From contig CM057469.1 of assembly GCA_030035585.1 (NCBI GenBank), positions 19,896,501-19,960,500 on the forward strand: 64,000 nt of DNA, in the 5' to 3' direction. Positions 53,801 to 64,000 of the stretch are shown piece by piece. Origin of the DNA: Dugong dugon. Its lineage: Eukaryota > Chordata > Mammalia > Sirenia > Dugongidae. The translations under genes and the position numbers were made by a program. Under the pieces are notes generated by a model. It worked only from the letters and a program-made list of their open reading frames with translations. It was not told the DNA's origin and did not search any database. Position 1 is the stretch's first letter. Every line of letters begins with the position of its first letter.

Positions 53801-54564
53801 TCTTTCACCAAACTCACTTTAGCAATTGCCACAACGCACCATATACTTTTTCCATATCCAATGAAAAGACCCCAAATGGGATACTAATCAATGAGAAAAG
53901 ATTATTCTCCTATTTTAATGGTCATAGACTTTTAAGTATAGCATCGTAAGAAAAACAATGTATCTCTATTTGAATGCTTTCTAATTTTTTTAATGTGGGA
54001 CCAAGAGAATAAGAACGGCAAATTTTTTTTAAAAAATCTGGTCAAAAGAAGCCATGTTGAAAATTGGTGGAGCTCAATAAAGAAATCCTTCCCAACATGG
54101 ATGGGACATTCATTAAGAAAGAGAGAGAAATAAACTAGAAGGATGGTTGCTGGGGAAAATTTTTTTCATATTTGAGGGATGACGGAAGAATCACATTAGA
54201 GGATCTTATGAATTTCTTTTAAGTATTACACCTTGTTTCTCTCCAACTTTTTTCTGTTCTCATAAAAGAAGGAAAAAGAAGGGGTAGAACCACATGAAAA
54301 TCCCGTTTTCCTGTGAGTGAAAAAAAGAGGAAGAAGTTTCTAGATGGAGGTTCCTGAGAGAGAAGAGAATTATGAAGGCAGCCAAATGTCCTCGGTCAGG
54401 TGAATTGAGAATAGTTTGTGCAAAGCCTTTGACACCAAAGCTTCCTGGAGCAGACGGAACATGAGCAAACTGGAAGTTTCTGCAATTCTCTCGACAGCAC
54501 CAAGACTTCAGAATACCTGAAGCTCCACGGGTGAAAGTAAATTAAATAGTTCTCTCTAGAACAG
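50871..54564. other. Long repeat-poor non-coding stretch
   Basis: Apart from short homopolymers (about 52869-52883 T, 53092-53107 A) I recognise no repeat in 3.7 kb. Clusters of 'aattaa'/'taatt' words occur at 51440-51500. Short exon-like frames were examined and rejected. It may hold conserved regulatory DNA. Confidence 0.4.
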
Positions 54565-54740
54565 AATGAGCTCAGTCCAAATTGGATTTAGCAGTGATAC
54601 TGATCACTGGCTTTGTCATTTATTGGTTGTGGGGCCTCTCATAAGACATTTGAGCTTTTCCTACGTCAGCTTTCTCATGTATTCAATTATCCCTCTGCTA
54701 TAGGGTTGTAGTAATGATCACATGAAATGATGGACGTGAA
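54565..54740 (+). repeat. MIR SINE, diverged
   Basis: 'ggctttgtcatttattggtt', 'gctttctcatgtattcaat' and 'tatagggttgtagtaatgat' follow MIR order. Confidence 0.6.
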
Positions 54741-55019
54741 ACCTCAAACCTCATACAGAAATAAGACATTTTCAACATTAAAATTTCACAGAACCTTGAA
54801 GTGTTTTATTCTTACTAAGAATGTCTATCATTACTATTAATCACCATCGGAAAAACATTCAATTTTACATTCATTAATCATAGGCCAGTGATGTTAATAC
54901 TTTCATTTTCAAACAGACAAGAAAATAGATAAGAATTAAAAATAGTAAAATATTTGAAATGTCTATAAAATACTTAATTGCCTACACTTCTCATTATATT
55001 TATTTGATAATAATCTACT

Positions 55020-55232
55020 AGGAGTCTCTGGGTGGCACAAACAGTTAAGCACTCAACTACTAGCTGTAAGGTTAGCAGTTCAAACCCACCCAGAGGTGCC
55101 TTGGGAGACAGGCCTGGTGAACTGTTTCCAAAAGGTAACAGCTTTGAAAATCCGATGGAGCAGTTCTACTCCGCACACGTGGGGTTGACGCGAATCAGAA
55201 TCAACTTGACAGCAACTAACAACAACAAGAAC
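55020..55232 (+). repeat. AfroSINE
   Basis: Full-length plus-strand copy: 'ggagtctctgggtggcacaa', 'aggttagcagttcaaaccca', tail 'caacttgacagcaac' and 'taacaacaacaag'. The tail repeats the RTE-type 'aacaacaac' end. Confidence 0.9.
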
Positions 55233-55429
55233 TATATATATGTATATATTACATGTATCAACATATGTATGTTGTTATTTACCATTGGCAGTTCTCGAAT
55301 AAAAGGATTATTTATTAAAAATTGAAGGATACCCTGAGGACTACACAAAGAACATTGAGATAAAATTCACAATATCCATATGAGAAAAGAAGCTTGAGAG
55401 CAGATTAACAGTCTTCAAGACCAAGAATA

Positions 55430-55940
55430 TATGTCACCTAACATGTACACCAATGTTCTTGCAGCAGTATTCACAATAGCCAACAGGAGCAAACAACCTG
55501 AATGCTCATCAGCCGATGAATGGATCAACAAAATTTGGTTCATACGTACAATGGAATACTGCTCAGCCAGTAGAAGAAACGAAGTCTTGATACATGCTAC
55601 GGTACGGGTGGAGCTTGAAGACATGCTGAGTGAAATGAATCAGTCACCAAAGGACAAATGTTGTATGATTTCACTAATCTGAAATACCTGGACTAGGCAA
55701 ATAGGTAGAGATTAGAGTTTAACTGTGGTTACCAGGAGCAGGAGTAACAGAGAAAAGGGGGAATCGTTGTTTAGGTAACAGTTTTTTTGATTATGGAGAT
55801 GGAGAATTTGGCAATGGATGTTGGTGATGGTTGCCAACATGATTAATGTGATTAGTTTTATTAAATTGTATGTGTGAAAAATGTTGAATTGACAAATTGT
55901 GTTCTTTATATTTTTAGAACAATAATTTTTTTTTTTGTTT
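55430..55940 (+). repeat. L1 3' end (ORF2 C-terminus and 3' UTR)
   Basis: 'gttcttgcagcagtattcac', 'cgatgaatggatcaacaaaa', 'caatggaatactgctcagcc' and 'ggttaccaggagcaggag', ending 'aaaatgttgaattgacaaat' and 'aacaat'. The ORF2 end is partly readable around 55503-55670, but it is only a truncated fragment. Confidence 0.85.
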
Positions 55941-56459
55941 TGTTTTTTAGAAAGGGAAGATATGCCACCTAAATTCACTAATCAGCCTTAGCAATATTAA
56001 AGCAGGACAACCGGGTATTATTATGGGCCCATCAGGAGAGGCACTAGGAAGTACAAAGCACCAACCATGAAGTGTTCGTGCCTAAAAATTGAGCCTGAAT
56101 CTACTCAAGCCTAGGGAGCTCAATGCCAGTTTACAGGAAATACAGGGGACAGAGGGAAAGGCTGAATATCTTTACAAGGAAACAACTGGCCAAATTCAGA
56201 ATGTAGGATCCTCTAAGGACAAATGACCTGGTTTATCCAACTAAGCAATGAAAGGAAAAATGAAAAAGAATAAAAGAAACTTAAGAGACATAATCAGGGC
56301 CTTATTTGGGTCCAGATTTGAACAAACCAATTGCATAAACACACCTCTGGGATGAGCAGGGACTCTGAATATGGACAAGGAATTACATGACATTGAGAAA
56401 ATGTTGTTATTTTTATGTATCATTATGGTTTTAAAACATAACATGGTCATTACGGTTTT

Positions 56460-56718
56460 AAAAATTGCCCTTGTCTGTTAGAGATGAATATTGAAGCGTT
56501 TCAGGGTGAAATGACATTATGTCTGGGATTTGTTTTAAAATCGTCCAGGGAAGGAGGAAAAAGTGCATGCATGGATGGCAGGAGAAAGATGAAACAAATT
56601 GGTAAATTGTTAATAAATGTTAAATCTGGATGATGAGTATATGAGAGCTCATTATGCCAACCTATCTACTTCTTTTGTATGTTTGAAATTTTTGAACACT
56701 GAAATATTGTTAAAAGAG
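56460..56718 (+). repeat. Older L1-type 3' end
   Basis: 'ggtgaaatgacattatgtct', 'gggatttgttttaaaatcg', 'aatctggatgatgagtata' and 'tgtatgtttgaaatttttg' match a common old L1M-type 3' end. Confidence 0.6.
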
Positions 56719-56815
56719 TAACTGCATCTGATGTCACTGGAAAGCACTCGTGAGAAAAGGATGCTTGTACCGAAGAATTTGACATATGTAAAAGGGCAAC
56801 AGATCCAACAAAGAA

Positions 56816-57800
56816 CAAAAAATGAGTCTAGGATCACATACCAGCATGTATAGGCATCTATATATACAGATAGGTACAGGCGTACATGTATGTGAGAACA
56901 GATAGAAGTATCTACATGTTTGTATACAGATATATGTAGGCAGACACATATATTCATTGAAGACACAGCTACAGATACTTCTCAGACATAACCAAATACC
57001 TTCCAAGATGGGTTTGAAGGCTTAGAACCATAGTCTCATGGAACTATTCTGTCAACTAGCATAATATAGTTCACAAAGTTCATGCTATGCATCCTAGTGA
57101 AGGGAGTAGCATCTGGGGTCTTAAAAGTTTGTGAGTGGCCATCTAAGATAGAACTATTGGTCTCTACTCATCAGTAGCAAAAGAGTAAGAAGGTAACCAA
57201 AATCACAGAGAAGAAACAAGTATACAGGGCTGATAGCCTACATGAGCCACGACCTTGCCTACCCTGAGACCAGAAGAACCAGATGGCTACCACTACTGAC
57301 CAATCTGACCGGAGGCACAATAGATGATCTTGGTTAGAATGGGAGAAAAATGGAGAACAAAACTCAAATTCTTATAAATGGCCAAACTAACTGGACTGCC
57401 TGAGATCAGAGGACTCCCTGAGATTAACACCCTGAGACATTCTTTAAACTTTGAACCAAAACTATCCCCTGAGATCACCTTCTAACAGAAAAGCAGAGTG
57501 ACACGCAAAATAAAAGACATTACCCATTAGATCGGTGCTCTACTAAAAAAAAAAAAAAACAACTTGTATGCGTCCAAAAGGTCTGCATTTAATCCAAAAC
57601 AAAGATGAGAAGGTAAGGGAGCAGGGAAACTAGAGTACTGGAAATGGAATAACCAGAACACAATTAATGAGAACGCTGACACGTGTGAAAAATGTAACTA
57701 ATGTCATCGATCAGTTTGTGTGGAGACTGTCAAAGGGGAAACTAATGCTGTGTAAACTTTCACCAAAAAGACAAAAAACAATTATTTTTTTAAAAAGAGT
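56816..57800 (+). repeat. L1 3' UTR, plus strand, with internal ATA-rich tract
   Basis: An (atata/ga)-rich tract (56850-56960) precedes 'ccatagtctcatggaac', 'agtagcatctggggtctta', 'gtggccatctaagatag' and the reverse complement of the same UTR words seen at 50.3-50.9 kb. It is older than the minus-strand copies. The A run at 57545-57559 interrupts it. Confidence 0.72.
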
Positions 57801-58261
57801 AAATGCGTCTACGCTCCATTTAATAGATATTAAATAGATTCACATACATACAATGATAGATATCAGCACAACGGTTTGGGGGAATAGATTGTAGCTTAAA
57901 TCTTGATTCGTCTGCAAGTTCTAAACCACAAAACCCCAATAATAAGCTCAATTCTAAGCTACAAGGAAACAATAGCCCAGTAAGTTCCATACAGGACTCT
58001 GGTTTCCATAAAAAAAGTACTCTACCTAATTCTCACCTACCCTTCCTTCCCCCCTTCCAACAGATTAACAAGAATGGGTCGTTTGATAGCTGTGTTATTG
58101 CATCTTGACAGTCAACACCTAATGTTCCGTGGCAGGGGGCGGGGAAAGGAAAGCACGACCCTTACACAAACAGACTCAGGGCTGACAGATTGGTGCTATA
58201 CCCAGGGCTTGAGCTGATGCTCACAACTCCAAAAAGGAGCCAGGACTAGGATCAAGTTAAC
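57801..58261. other. Unannotated non-coding DNA
   Basis: No repeat or exon recognised. Confidence 0.4.
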
Positions 58262-58466
58262 CAAACCAGTTACTATTGAGTCAACTCCGACTCATGGCGA
58301 CCCCATGTGTACAAGAGTAGTACTGTGCGCTATAGGGTTTTCAATGGCTGATTTTTTGGAGGTAGATAACCAGGTCTTTCTTCTGAGGCATCTCTGTGTG
58401 GCCTTGAACCACTGACCTTTCAGTTAACAGCTGAGCGCATTAACTTGGTATCACCCAGGGACTCCT
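58262..58466 (-). repeat. AfroSINE
   Basis: Minus-strand full-length copy with head 'gagtccctgggtgatacca' and tail 'gagttgactcaatagtaact'. Confidence 0.88.
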
Positions 58467-59872
58467 AGAGGCCTGTAGTTGACCAAATAGGAGAATGTTG
58501 GGAAGGTGGGAAGAGATGATGTTTGAATTTAAAATTTCCTCCAATTTTGAAATTAATATATAAATTTTCCTCTTTTTTTGCATTTATAAATGGTTTTATT
58601 TTGCCTCACCATTTCTCCAACATAAAATACGTATTTTTTTAATCCTAGGAAAAGAATTGTATCCCAGGTTGCCGCGTGTGGAGGAGAGGAGCTGCCGCAC
58701 GTGAGAGATTCTCTGCCAGCACCCCAGCCTCATAAATCCCAGCTCAGAGAGCACCCCAAAGTCCTCCAGGGACAGGGGAGAGACATAACGTGGAGCAACT
58801 GTTTGAAGGGTGGAATGAAAACACATCCTGATGTCTTGGAGCTAAGAGAAGGAAAAGGGTATTTACATAGGATGAGATGCCAATAAATTGGAAAGTTCAA
58901 TGCACTTTGCAACAGGCAGTGGCTGGGACAATGATAGAGGAATCAAATTGCTGCAGCATATTGCATCTTTCATGTTTAATTTTCGTCTAATTCCTGAAGA
59001 AGGCAGACGCTCAAAGGAATGACTCACCCTCACCCTCATCCTTCAGAAAATCTTTTGCCAAGCTAGGGAATGCCAAAGCCTGGAAATCTCCCTACTTGCT
59101 ATTCCCTGGAATCGATTATTTTTTATAGGGTACTTGGTGGTTAAAAGCAATGTTCATCTGAGTTTCAGCCACAAGGCCATGTTTCAGACCGAGTGAAGAT
59201 ATACAGGGTGGATGTTTTCAGCCTGTTCCTCTAAACAGAATCATCTGCCATCATCTTTATGCCCAAAGGGAACAGTAAACTCTCTTACCTCTTCTTCTGT
59301 TTCTGTGTCACAAGGGTGCAGTTAATAAATTAAGATATTTTATCTGTTTTAAACAGAAACATTTTTGTCAGCTCAGTCAAGAAATAATGTAAAGTTAAGT
59401 GATAGAATTAAGTTCTGAATAATATGAATAGTTTCATTGGGTTCAAAGTCAGGTTAGAACAAAGCAGAAGTGATGGAAAAATTGAAATCTAATGTATTTA
59501 AATGACTGCAAACAGTTATTTTTACTAGACGTAGGTAACAACACGCAGGGCCTCTGGAAACAAAGATAGAATGCTTTCAATGTCAAGAACTTCACATCCA
59601 GTGAAAAATGATGAACCCTTATGTAGCGGTTTCTCGAAAAACTCAAAACACATACAAAACATTCACTGTGTTGCGCTGAATATGAAGAGAAGCTGACTGA
59701 TTACGCTGATTTTAGTTTAAGGTAAACTGGAAAAGCTGAAGGATTTTGGATTTACCTGGGGACACAGAGTGGGTTACAGCCAACAAATCTTTGCCATCTA
59801 TGATTTCTCTTGGGGGAAGGAAGTTGGCCAGTATGCATAGGTCAAATTTGAGGCTTATAAAGAGGGCTAGAG
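58467..59872. other. Repeat-poor non-coding stretch
   Basis: I recognise no repeat. A 61-codon frame at 58701-58886 and its antisense partner have no splice support. Confidence 0.4.
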
Positions 59873-60048
59873 GAACCCTGGTGGCACAGTGGTTAGAAGC
59901 TAGGCTGCTAACCAAAAGGTCGAGAGTTCAAATCCACCAGCTGCTCCTTGGAAACCCTATGGGGTGGTTCTACTCTGTCCTATACAGTTGCAATGAGTTG
60001 GAACCAACTCGACAGCAATGGGTTTTTGTTTTTTGTTTTTTTTTTTAA
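59873..60048 (+). repeat. AfroSINE
   Basis: Well-kept plus-strand copy: 'aggaaccctggtggcacagt', 'gctaaccaaaaggtcgagag', 'ccaccagctgctccttgg', 'caactcgacagcaatgggtt'. The flanks 'aaagagggctagagg' and 'aaaggaggactggagg' are a probable but diverged target duplication. Confidence 0.9.
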
Positions 60049-61016
60049 AGGAGGACTGGAGGCCTGATTTGCTTTGTTTCCTTGCGTAGAAGATTGATCG
60101 TTAATATTGAGGATGATTGTGTTTTTAACAATTCAAAATATCAGTATTTGTTAGACTGCAGTGATTTATTCGACAAGAATTTACGAAGCACCTGCTAGAT
60201 TCAAGAGAATGTACCCATAGCTTTAAGAACTCATTATTTAATCCCTTGGTATGCTTTCATTATTTTAATAAAATAAGTGTTCATTACAGTTTTTTAATTG
60301 TTTTTGGCTTTCCCAAGATACGAACGGACTTTAGTTACAATACAAACATTAGAAAAAAATGGTGATTTCTAGCCACTAACAAACAAGTTGCTTTGTTCTT
60401 TCAACTTTTCCTCTGGTGTTAAATGTAGTTGCCTACAAGACTGTACTATATTGTATTTTTAATTCAAGCTCAAATCATAGCATTTTAGATGAAATTAGAG
60501 CCAAGTCCCACTGGTATTTTAAAGTGGCAATATTGTGATTTCTCTATATTTCATAATCCAGTATTTTTTCCCCCTTTCCCCAACCTGTTCCGTAGACAGG
60601 TTTCCAATTCTGTACCGTATCTCCAAGCGTGATTCTACATGAGATTTCATATAATCAGAAATATTCATTATACTTGGGAAACAAATAACCCTCTAATTTG
60701 ACAACAAATAAATTTTGGTTTAAACACAGAGTGTACTTTCACCTCCAAAACTCTGACCTTTATTTCCCACAAAACTCCTATGAAGAAATTCTATTCACAA
60801 ATTTTATCTGTATCAGAACAAAAATATCGAATTACCTCTTATAGGAAATCTGTATTTATCAATTACGGCTTTCTCGGGGAAATTCTAATTTGCAAAAATG
60901 CTCTGTATTCCAAGCTTTAACAGTTGGAGGTGGATGTCCTTAAGGATGGAGGGGGAAAAAGTTCTTTTTTAAATGGCACATTTACTAATTATAAAATGCT
61001 CTTATCTCTCTACAGC
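60049..61016. other. Unannotated AT-rich DNA
   Basis: No repeat recognised. It ends with an acceptor-like 'cttatctctctacag' (61002-61016). Confidence 0.4.
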
Positions 61017-61312
61017 CAAAGCCAAAATGAACATGTGCCTTGTACTAAGAAATCCCAGGATTGTCACAACTTGTGCCAGCTGTTGAGGTTATGACACCTG
61101 TGCCAGCATCGCCAGCTCTGCCCACTGTCATCTGTTCCAACTGTTCCATCTGCACTGTTTGTACCAATTCTCCCATTTCTGCATCTGTACCTTCTGCAGA
61201 AACGTTTCCAACAATGCCAGCTGTGTCATTGGTGCCAAATATGCCAGATGTTCTATTTGTCCACCCTGGGCCAAGTCAATGCAGTTTTGTGCTCATTAGT
61301 TTTAGCTGGTAG
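61017..61312 (+). other. Degenerate GTNCCA-periodic stretch, possible decayed coding repeat
   Basis: Words of the form g-t-n-c-c-a recur at roughly 9-bp multiples ('gtgccagct', 'gtgccagca', 'tcgccagct', 'ctgttccaa', 'ttgtaccaa', 'aatgccagc', 'gtgccaaat', 'atgccagat'). One frame stays open from 61049 to 61312 and is Val/Pro/Ser-rich (e.g. TPVPASPALPTV). An acceptor-like AG precedes it at 61016, but the open frame has a TAA at 61046-61048. It is either an old minisatellite or a relic of a repetitive coding exon. Confidence 0.3.
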
Positions 61313-62408
61313 ATTCTATTTTACAATTTTTTGAGATGTATTTAGATGGAATCCAGGCAAAATCCCCCTTACTACAATTTGGCATTTATCTATCCCTCTC
61401 TTCACAATCTTAACTTTATCTGACAACAGAAGTCGGTCGATGTTATTTTGTCATATTAAGCCCGTTCATGATAACCAGTTCAACATTAATTGTGGGAGAG
61501 CATTTCCTACCATGTAAAACTACATACAAACAACTATTGCGATAAATAGGCAAAGTAATCAAAAAAGAATAAACTTAGTTCTGATAAACAAATTGAAAAT
61601 GCTCAAAAACCAGTATGTTGAACAGATTAATCTATGGCCTAATGCTCTATTAAGCTGTCTGTTTATTGGTCTTGTAATTGACAGAGTTACACAGGCGGAT
61701 TAATATGTATGTCAAATACTCCCATTTTCTGGGTTCTGCTCTACAGAGTATTAACCAAGGGTGCACATGGGTGGTAGGGCCAGACCTAGTGCACTTGCTG
61801 CTTCCTGGGAGAACTCAGCAAGCTCAGGATCTGGTTCTCCAGCTAGAAGCTAGCTTTTCTCTTGCTCCTCCAAATGTCATTTCTGCTGGTGCCAATACAA
61901 ACCATTCTTACTGATACGCTCTTCCAATTTTAAAGTTGAAAAGTGGCATTTTCATACCTCCAACCTCAATATTCTCCATCACCACAAACCAAAACAGTAA
62001 ATAAATGTTTTTCTTTTCTTTCTCCCCCTCCCCCACTGAAGAAAATCTTTTTATGGAGTACCAACACTAAGTCTTAATTTTAACCCAAGTTTCTTGCCTC
62101 TCAAATCATTTTCAGCTGTGGAGGATGAGCCCAGCATCTGTCATTTCAAAACTGATGGCTTACCAGGAGTGTGAGATGCATAGGAGGTGTCTACTTCCTA
62201 TTTAGTCAACGTGGGTCTATTTAATTTGTGCTCTCCGATGACGAAAATAGCATTTATTCATCAATGCTTGAAAATGTTAACGATAAAATTCTTGGTTAAC
62301 GATGGAGAAAATAACAGCTCATAATCGTGTCCAAAGATCTGTACTCAGTGTGTACATGTGGGGAGGTACGGAAAGGAAATGTCTCAACAGCCTTATAGTC
62401 ACCAATTC
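61313..62408. other. Repeat-poor non-coding stretch
   Basis: No repeat recognised. Scattered retained CpGs (such as 'agtcggtcgatg' near 61432) hint at constraint but prove nothing. Confidence 0.4.
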
Positions 62409-62650
62409 CCATTTACCACTGAGTCAATTCCAACTCATGACCAGACCATGTGTGTCAGAGTAGAACTATGTTCCATAGGGTTTTCAATGGTTGATGTTTT
62501 TGGAAGTAGATCGACTGTGCTCCATAGGGTTTTCAATGGCTGATTTTTCAGGAGTAGATCAGCAGGCCTTTCTTCTGAGGCACCTCTGGGTGGAATTGAA
62601 GCACCAACTTTTTGGTTAGCAGCTGAGCCCTTAACTGTTTACACCACAAC
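62409..62650 (-). repeat. AfroSINE with internal tandem duplication
   Basis: Minus-strand copy in which about 48 bp are repeated head to tail: unit 1 at 62465-62513 and unit 2 at 62514-62561, both containing 'ccatagggttttcaatgg' and 'agtagatc'. The rest is a normal copy. Confidence 0.9.
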
Positions 62651-63574
62651 CTTATTAGGTTTTTAACATCTGAAGACAAAATACTAAGCTTCCACAGTGA
62701 ACCATCAAATTATCCTAAAACCGATGTATTTATCTAGACATTAGATGAAAAATCCTGGTGACATCATATCTTCCCAGAGCAAAAGTCTTTATGCAGAGGC
62801 TTGAGATGCCCATGGGCAACAGTTCCAATACGAGGCAGTATTTCTGTATGGGAAGGATGCCCTCCACTCAATCATAATTTTCCTTTAGCAGGTCAGTGAT
62901 TATTTCTCCATATCCCGAGTCTCTCACTCTTCTGCCCTAGATTTTATCTGTTTTTGACTCTTTCACTCAGTATCTTTTCCTAATCTTCCCTGCACATGGA
63001 CAGGAGGTTGAATAATTATCAACTAATTAAAAGAGTAGTTTTATATCAAAATGTGCCCCACTCCTAGCTTGAGGGATCCAGCTGAGTCTGCTGACCCTAC
63101 TTCTAGAAATGCCACAGACTTTTTTATTCCAATTCCGTACCTCACAAGATGCCAGGAGGGAACATCCTTAATTAGGATGAAAATAGTTATGTGACTTGTT
63201 AGAGTGCACCTTGTATCTTCTCAGAACATTTTAATTAGTATAACTTCTGCTCCCTGCTGACAAAGATGTTTCCGATGGTGTTTTGGCCCAACATGTTTAC
63301 CGCCTTCATTGATGTGAGTCACTTGAATACTTGGAGGAATCCACAAACTTCATGGTTTCATATAAAATAGAGAATTGAAGGTTAGAATGGACAGGTAGGT
63401 ATACACAGCTGAGACTATTTCTCATCATCTATGTGGCTGTTTTCACATAAATTCTCAGCAAATATATGACGACTATGAGAATCTTTAATTTGCAGATAAA
63501 GATAGAAAAACACATTTCAAGGCTCCAATGGCAAAGCAGAGAAAAAAGCCCTCATGTTTTTGAAATTTGGTACC
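62651..63574. other. Repeat-poor non-coding stretch
   Basis: No repeat recognised. A weak exon-like segment at 63239-63313 was considered and rejected. Confidence 0.4.
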
Positions 63575-63790
63575 ATTACATTTGTGTGGTGCAAACTGTT
63601 TGCACTCAACTATTAACCTAAAGGTTGGCAGTTTGAACCTACCCAGTGGTGCTGTGGAAGAAAGCCCTGGTGATCTGCTTCCATAAAGATTACAGCCAAG
63701 AAAACCCTATGAAATGAAGTTCTACTCTGTAACACACGGGGTCTCCACGAGTCAGAATCGACCTGACTGCAATGGCTTTGGTTTTTCAGG
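63575..63790 (+). repeat. AfroSINE
   Basis: Plus-strand copy with 'aaaggttggcagtttgaacc', 'ggaagaaagccctggtgatc' and 'gaatcgacctgactgcaatg', ending 'tttggtttttc'. Confidence 0.88.
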
Positions 63791-64000
63791 TAGTTGCTTG
63801 CCTGAAATGAGTTAAGTCGCTGTGCAGAAGAATGGAGTCCATCAAGCCCCTAGCCATTTGGAGTGAACAGCGTTCCTCAGTCCTCTCAGGTTTCCTGAAT
63901 AGTTTTCCACCTATTTACATAATCTCACTGTTCGGACTTTCAAATTTGGATTGAGAACGGAAAACCTAAACTTTTTAGTTGCATCGTTATTGGGTTGCAT
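63791..64000. other. Unannotated end of window
   Basis: No feature recognised. Confidence 0.4.

Noticed and set aside
55032-55325. 97-codon plus-strand frame
   Set aside because: It is translated AfroSINE sequence.
63239-63313. 75-bp plus-strand open segment between an AG and 'gtgagt'
   Set aside because: The acceptor lacks a good polypyrimidine tract and the segment is short.

Overview
This window looks like nuclear DNA from an afrotherian mammal, most likely an elephant or close relative. The main evidence is about 30 AfroSINE-type copies with tRNA-like heads and a tail close to 'gactcgacggcaac', found on both strands together with their presumed partner LINE, a BovB-like RTE. L1 3' ends, one recurring ERVL/MaLR-type LTR family, an old ERV-L provirus and very old mammalian repeats (L2, MIR, MER5) fill much of the rest. 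The sequence is AT-rich and CpG-poor. I see no bacterial or organellar features and no tRNA or rRNA genes. SINE heads resemble tRNAs but are repeats.

Layout. 0-7 kb: AfroSINEs, an RTE 3' end and a long repeat-poor stretch with a candidate conserved non-coding element near 5.8-6.0 kb. 7.2-11.0 kb: a decayed ERV-L on the minus strand, broken by an RTE copy and carrying a large internal inverted repeat. 11.0-14.2 kb: minus-strand L1 ORF2/3' UTR, then MaLR-type internal sequence split by a solo LTR that itself holds an AfroSINE. 16.4-18.5 kb: an L1 split by an LTR that was itself hit by a 52-bp L1 stub. 20.0-25.1 kb: the centrepiece, a SINE split by an LTR, split in turn by an apparently full-length RTE (about 3.2 kb), split by a mariner, with an AfroSINE also in the LTR. 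26-31 kb: L2, LTR, L1, a 5'-inverted RTE, DNA-transposon relics and a palindromic repeat. 31-44 kb: solo LTRs, an RTE split by an LTR, a tRNA-Gly-headed SINE with a tiny L1 inside it, and a G-quadruplex-type run. 44-50 kb: old repeats and one candidate coding exon on the minus strand (47610-47878). 50-64 kb: mostly repeat-poor non-coding DNA with a few SINEs and L1 3' ends.

Biology. No complete gene is visible. The window is either intergenic or mainly intronic; the exon candidate would place part of it inside a minus-strand gene that I cannot name. The repeats fit one parasitic network. The RTE supplies the machinery. AfroSINEs copy its 3' tail, the Gly-headed SINE copies pieces of both its 5' and 3' ends, and an internally deleted RTE at 49.4 kb has the same body layout without a tRNA head. 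Insertion order can be read from nesting and target-site duplications.

Limits. Family names rest on recognition by eye. Boundaries of old repeats are approximate, and no database search or alignment program was used.
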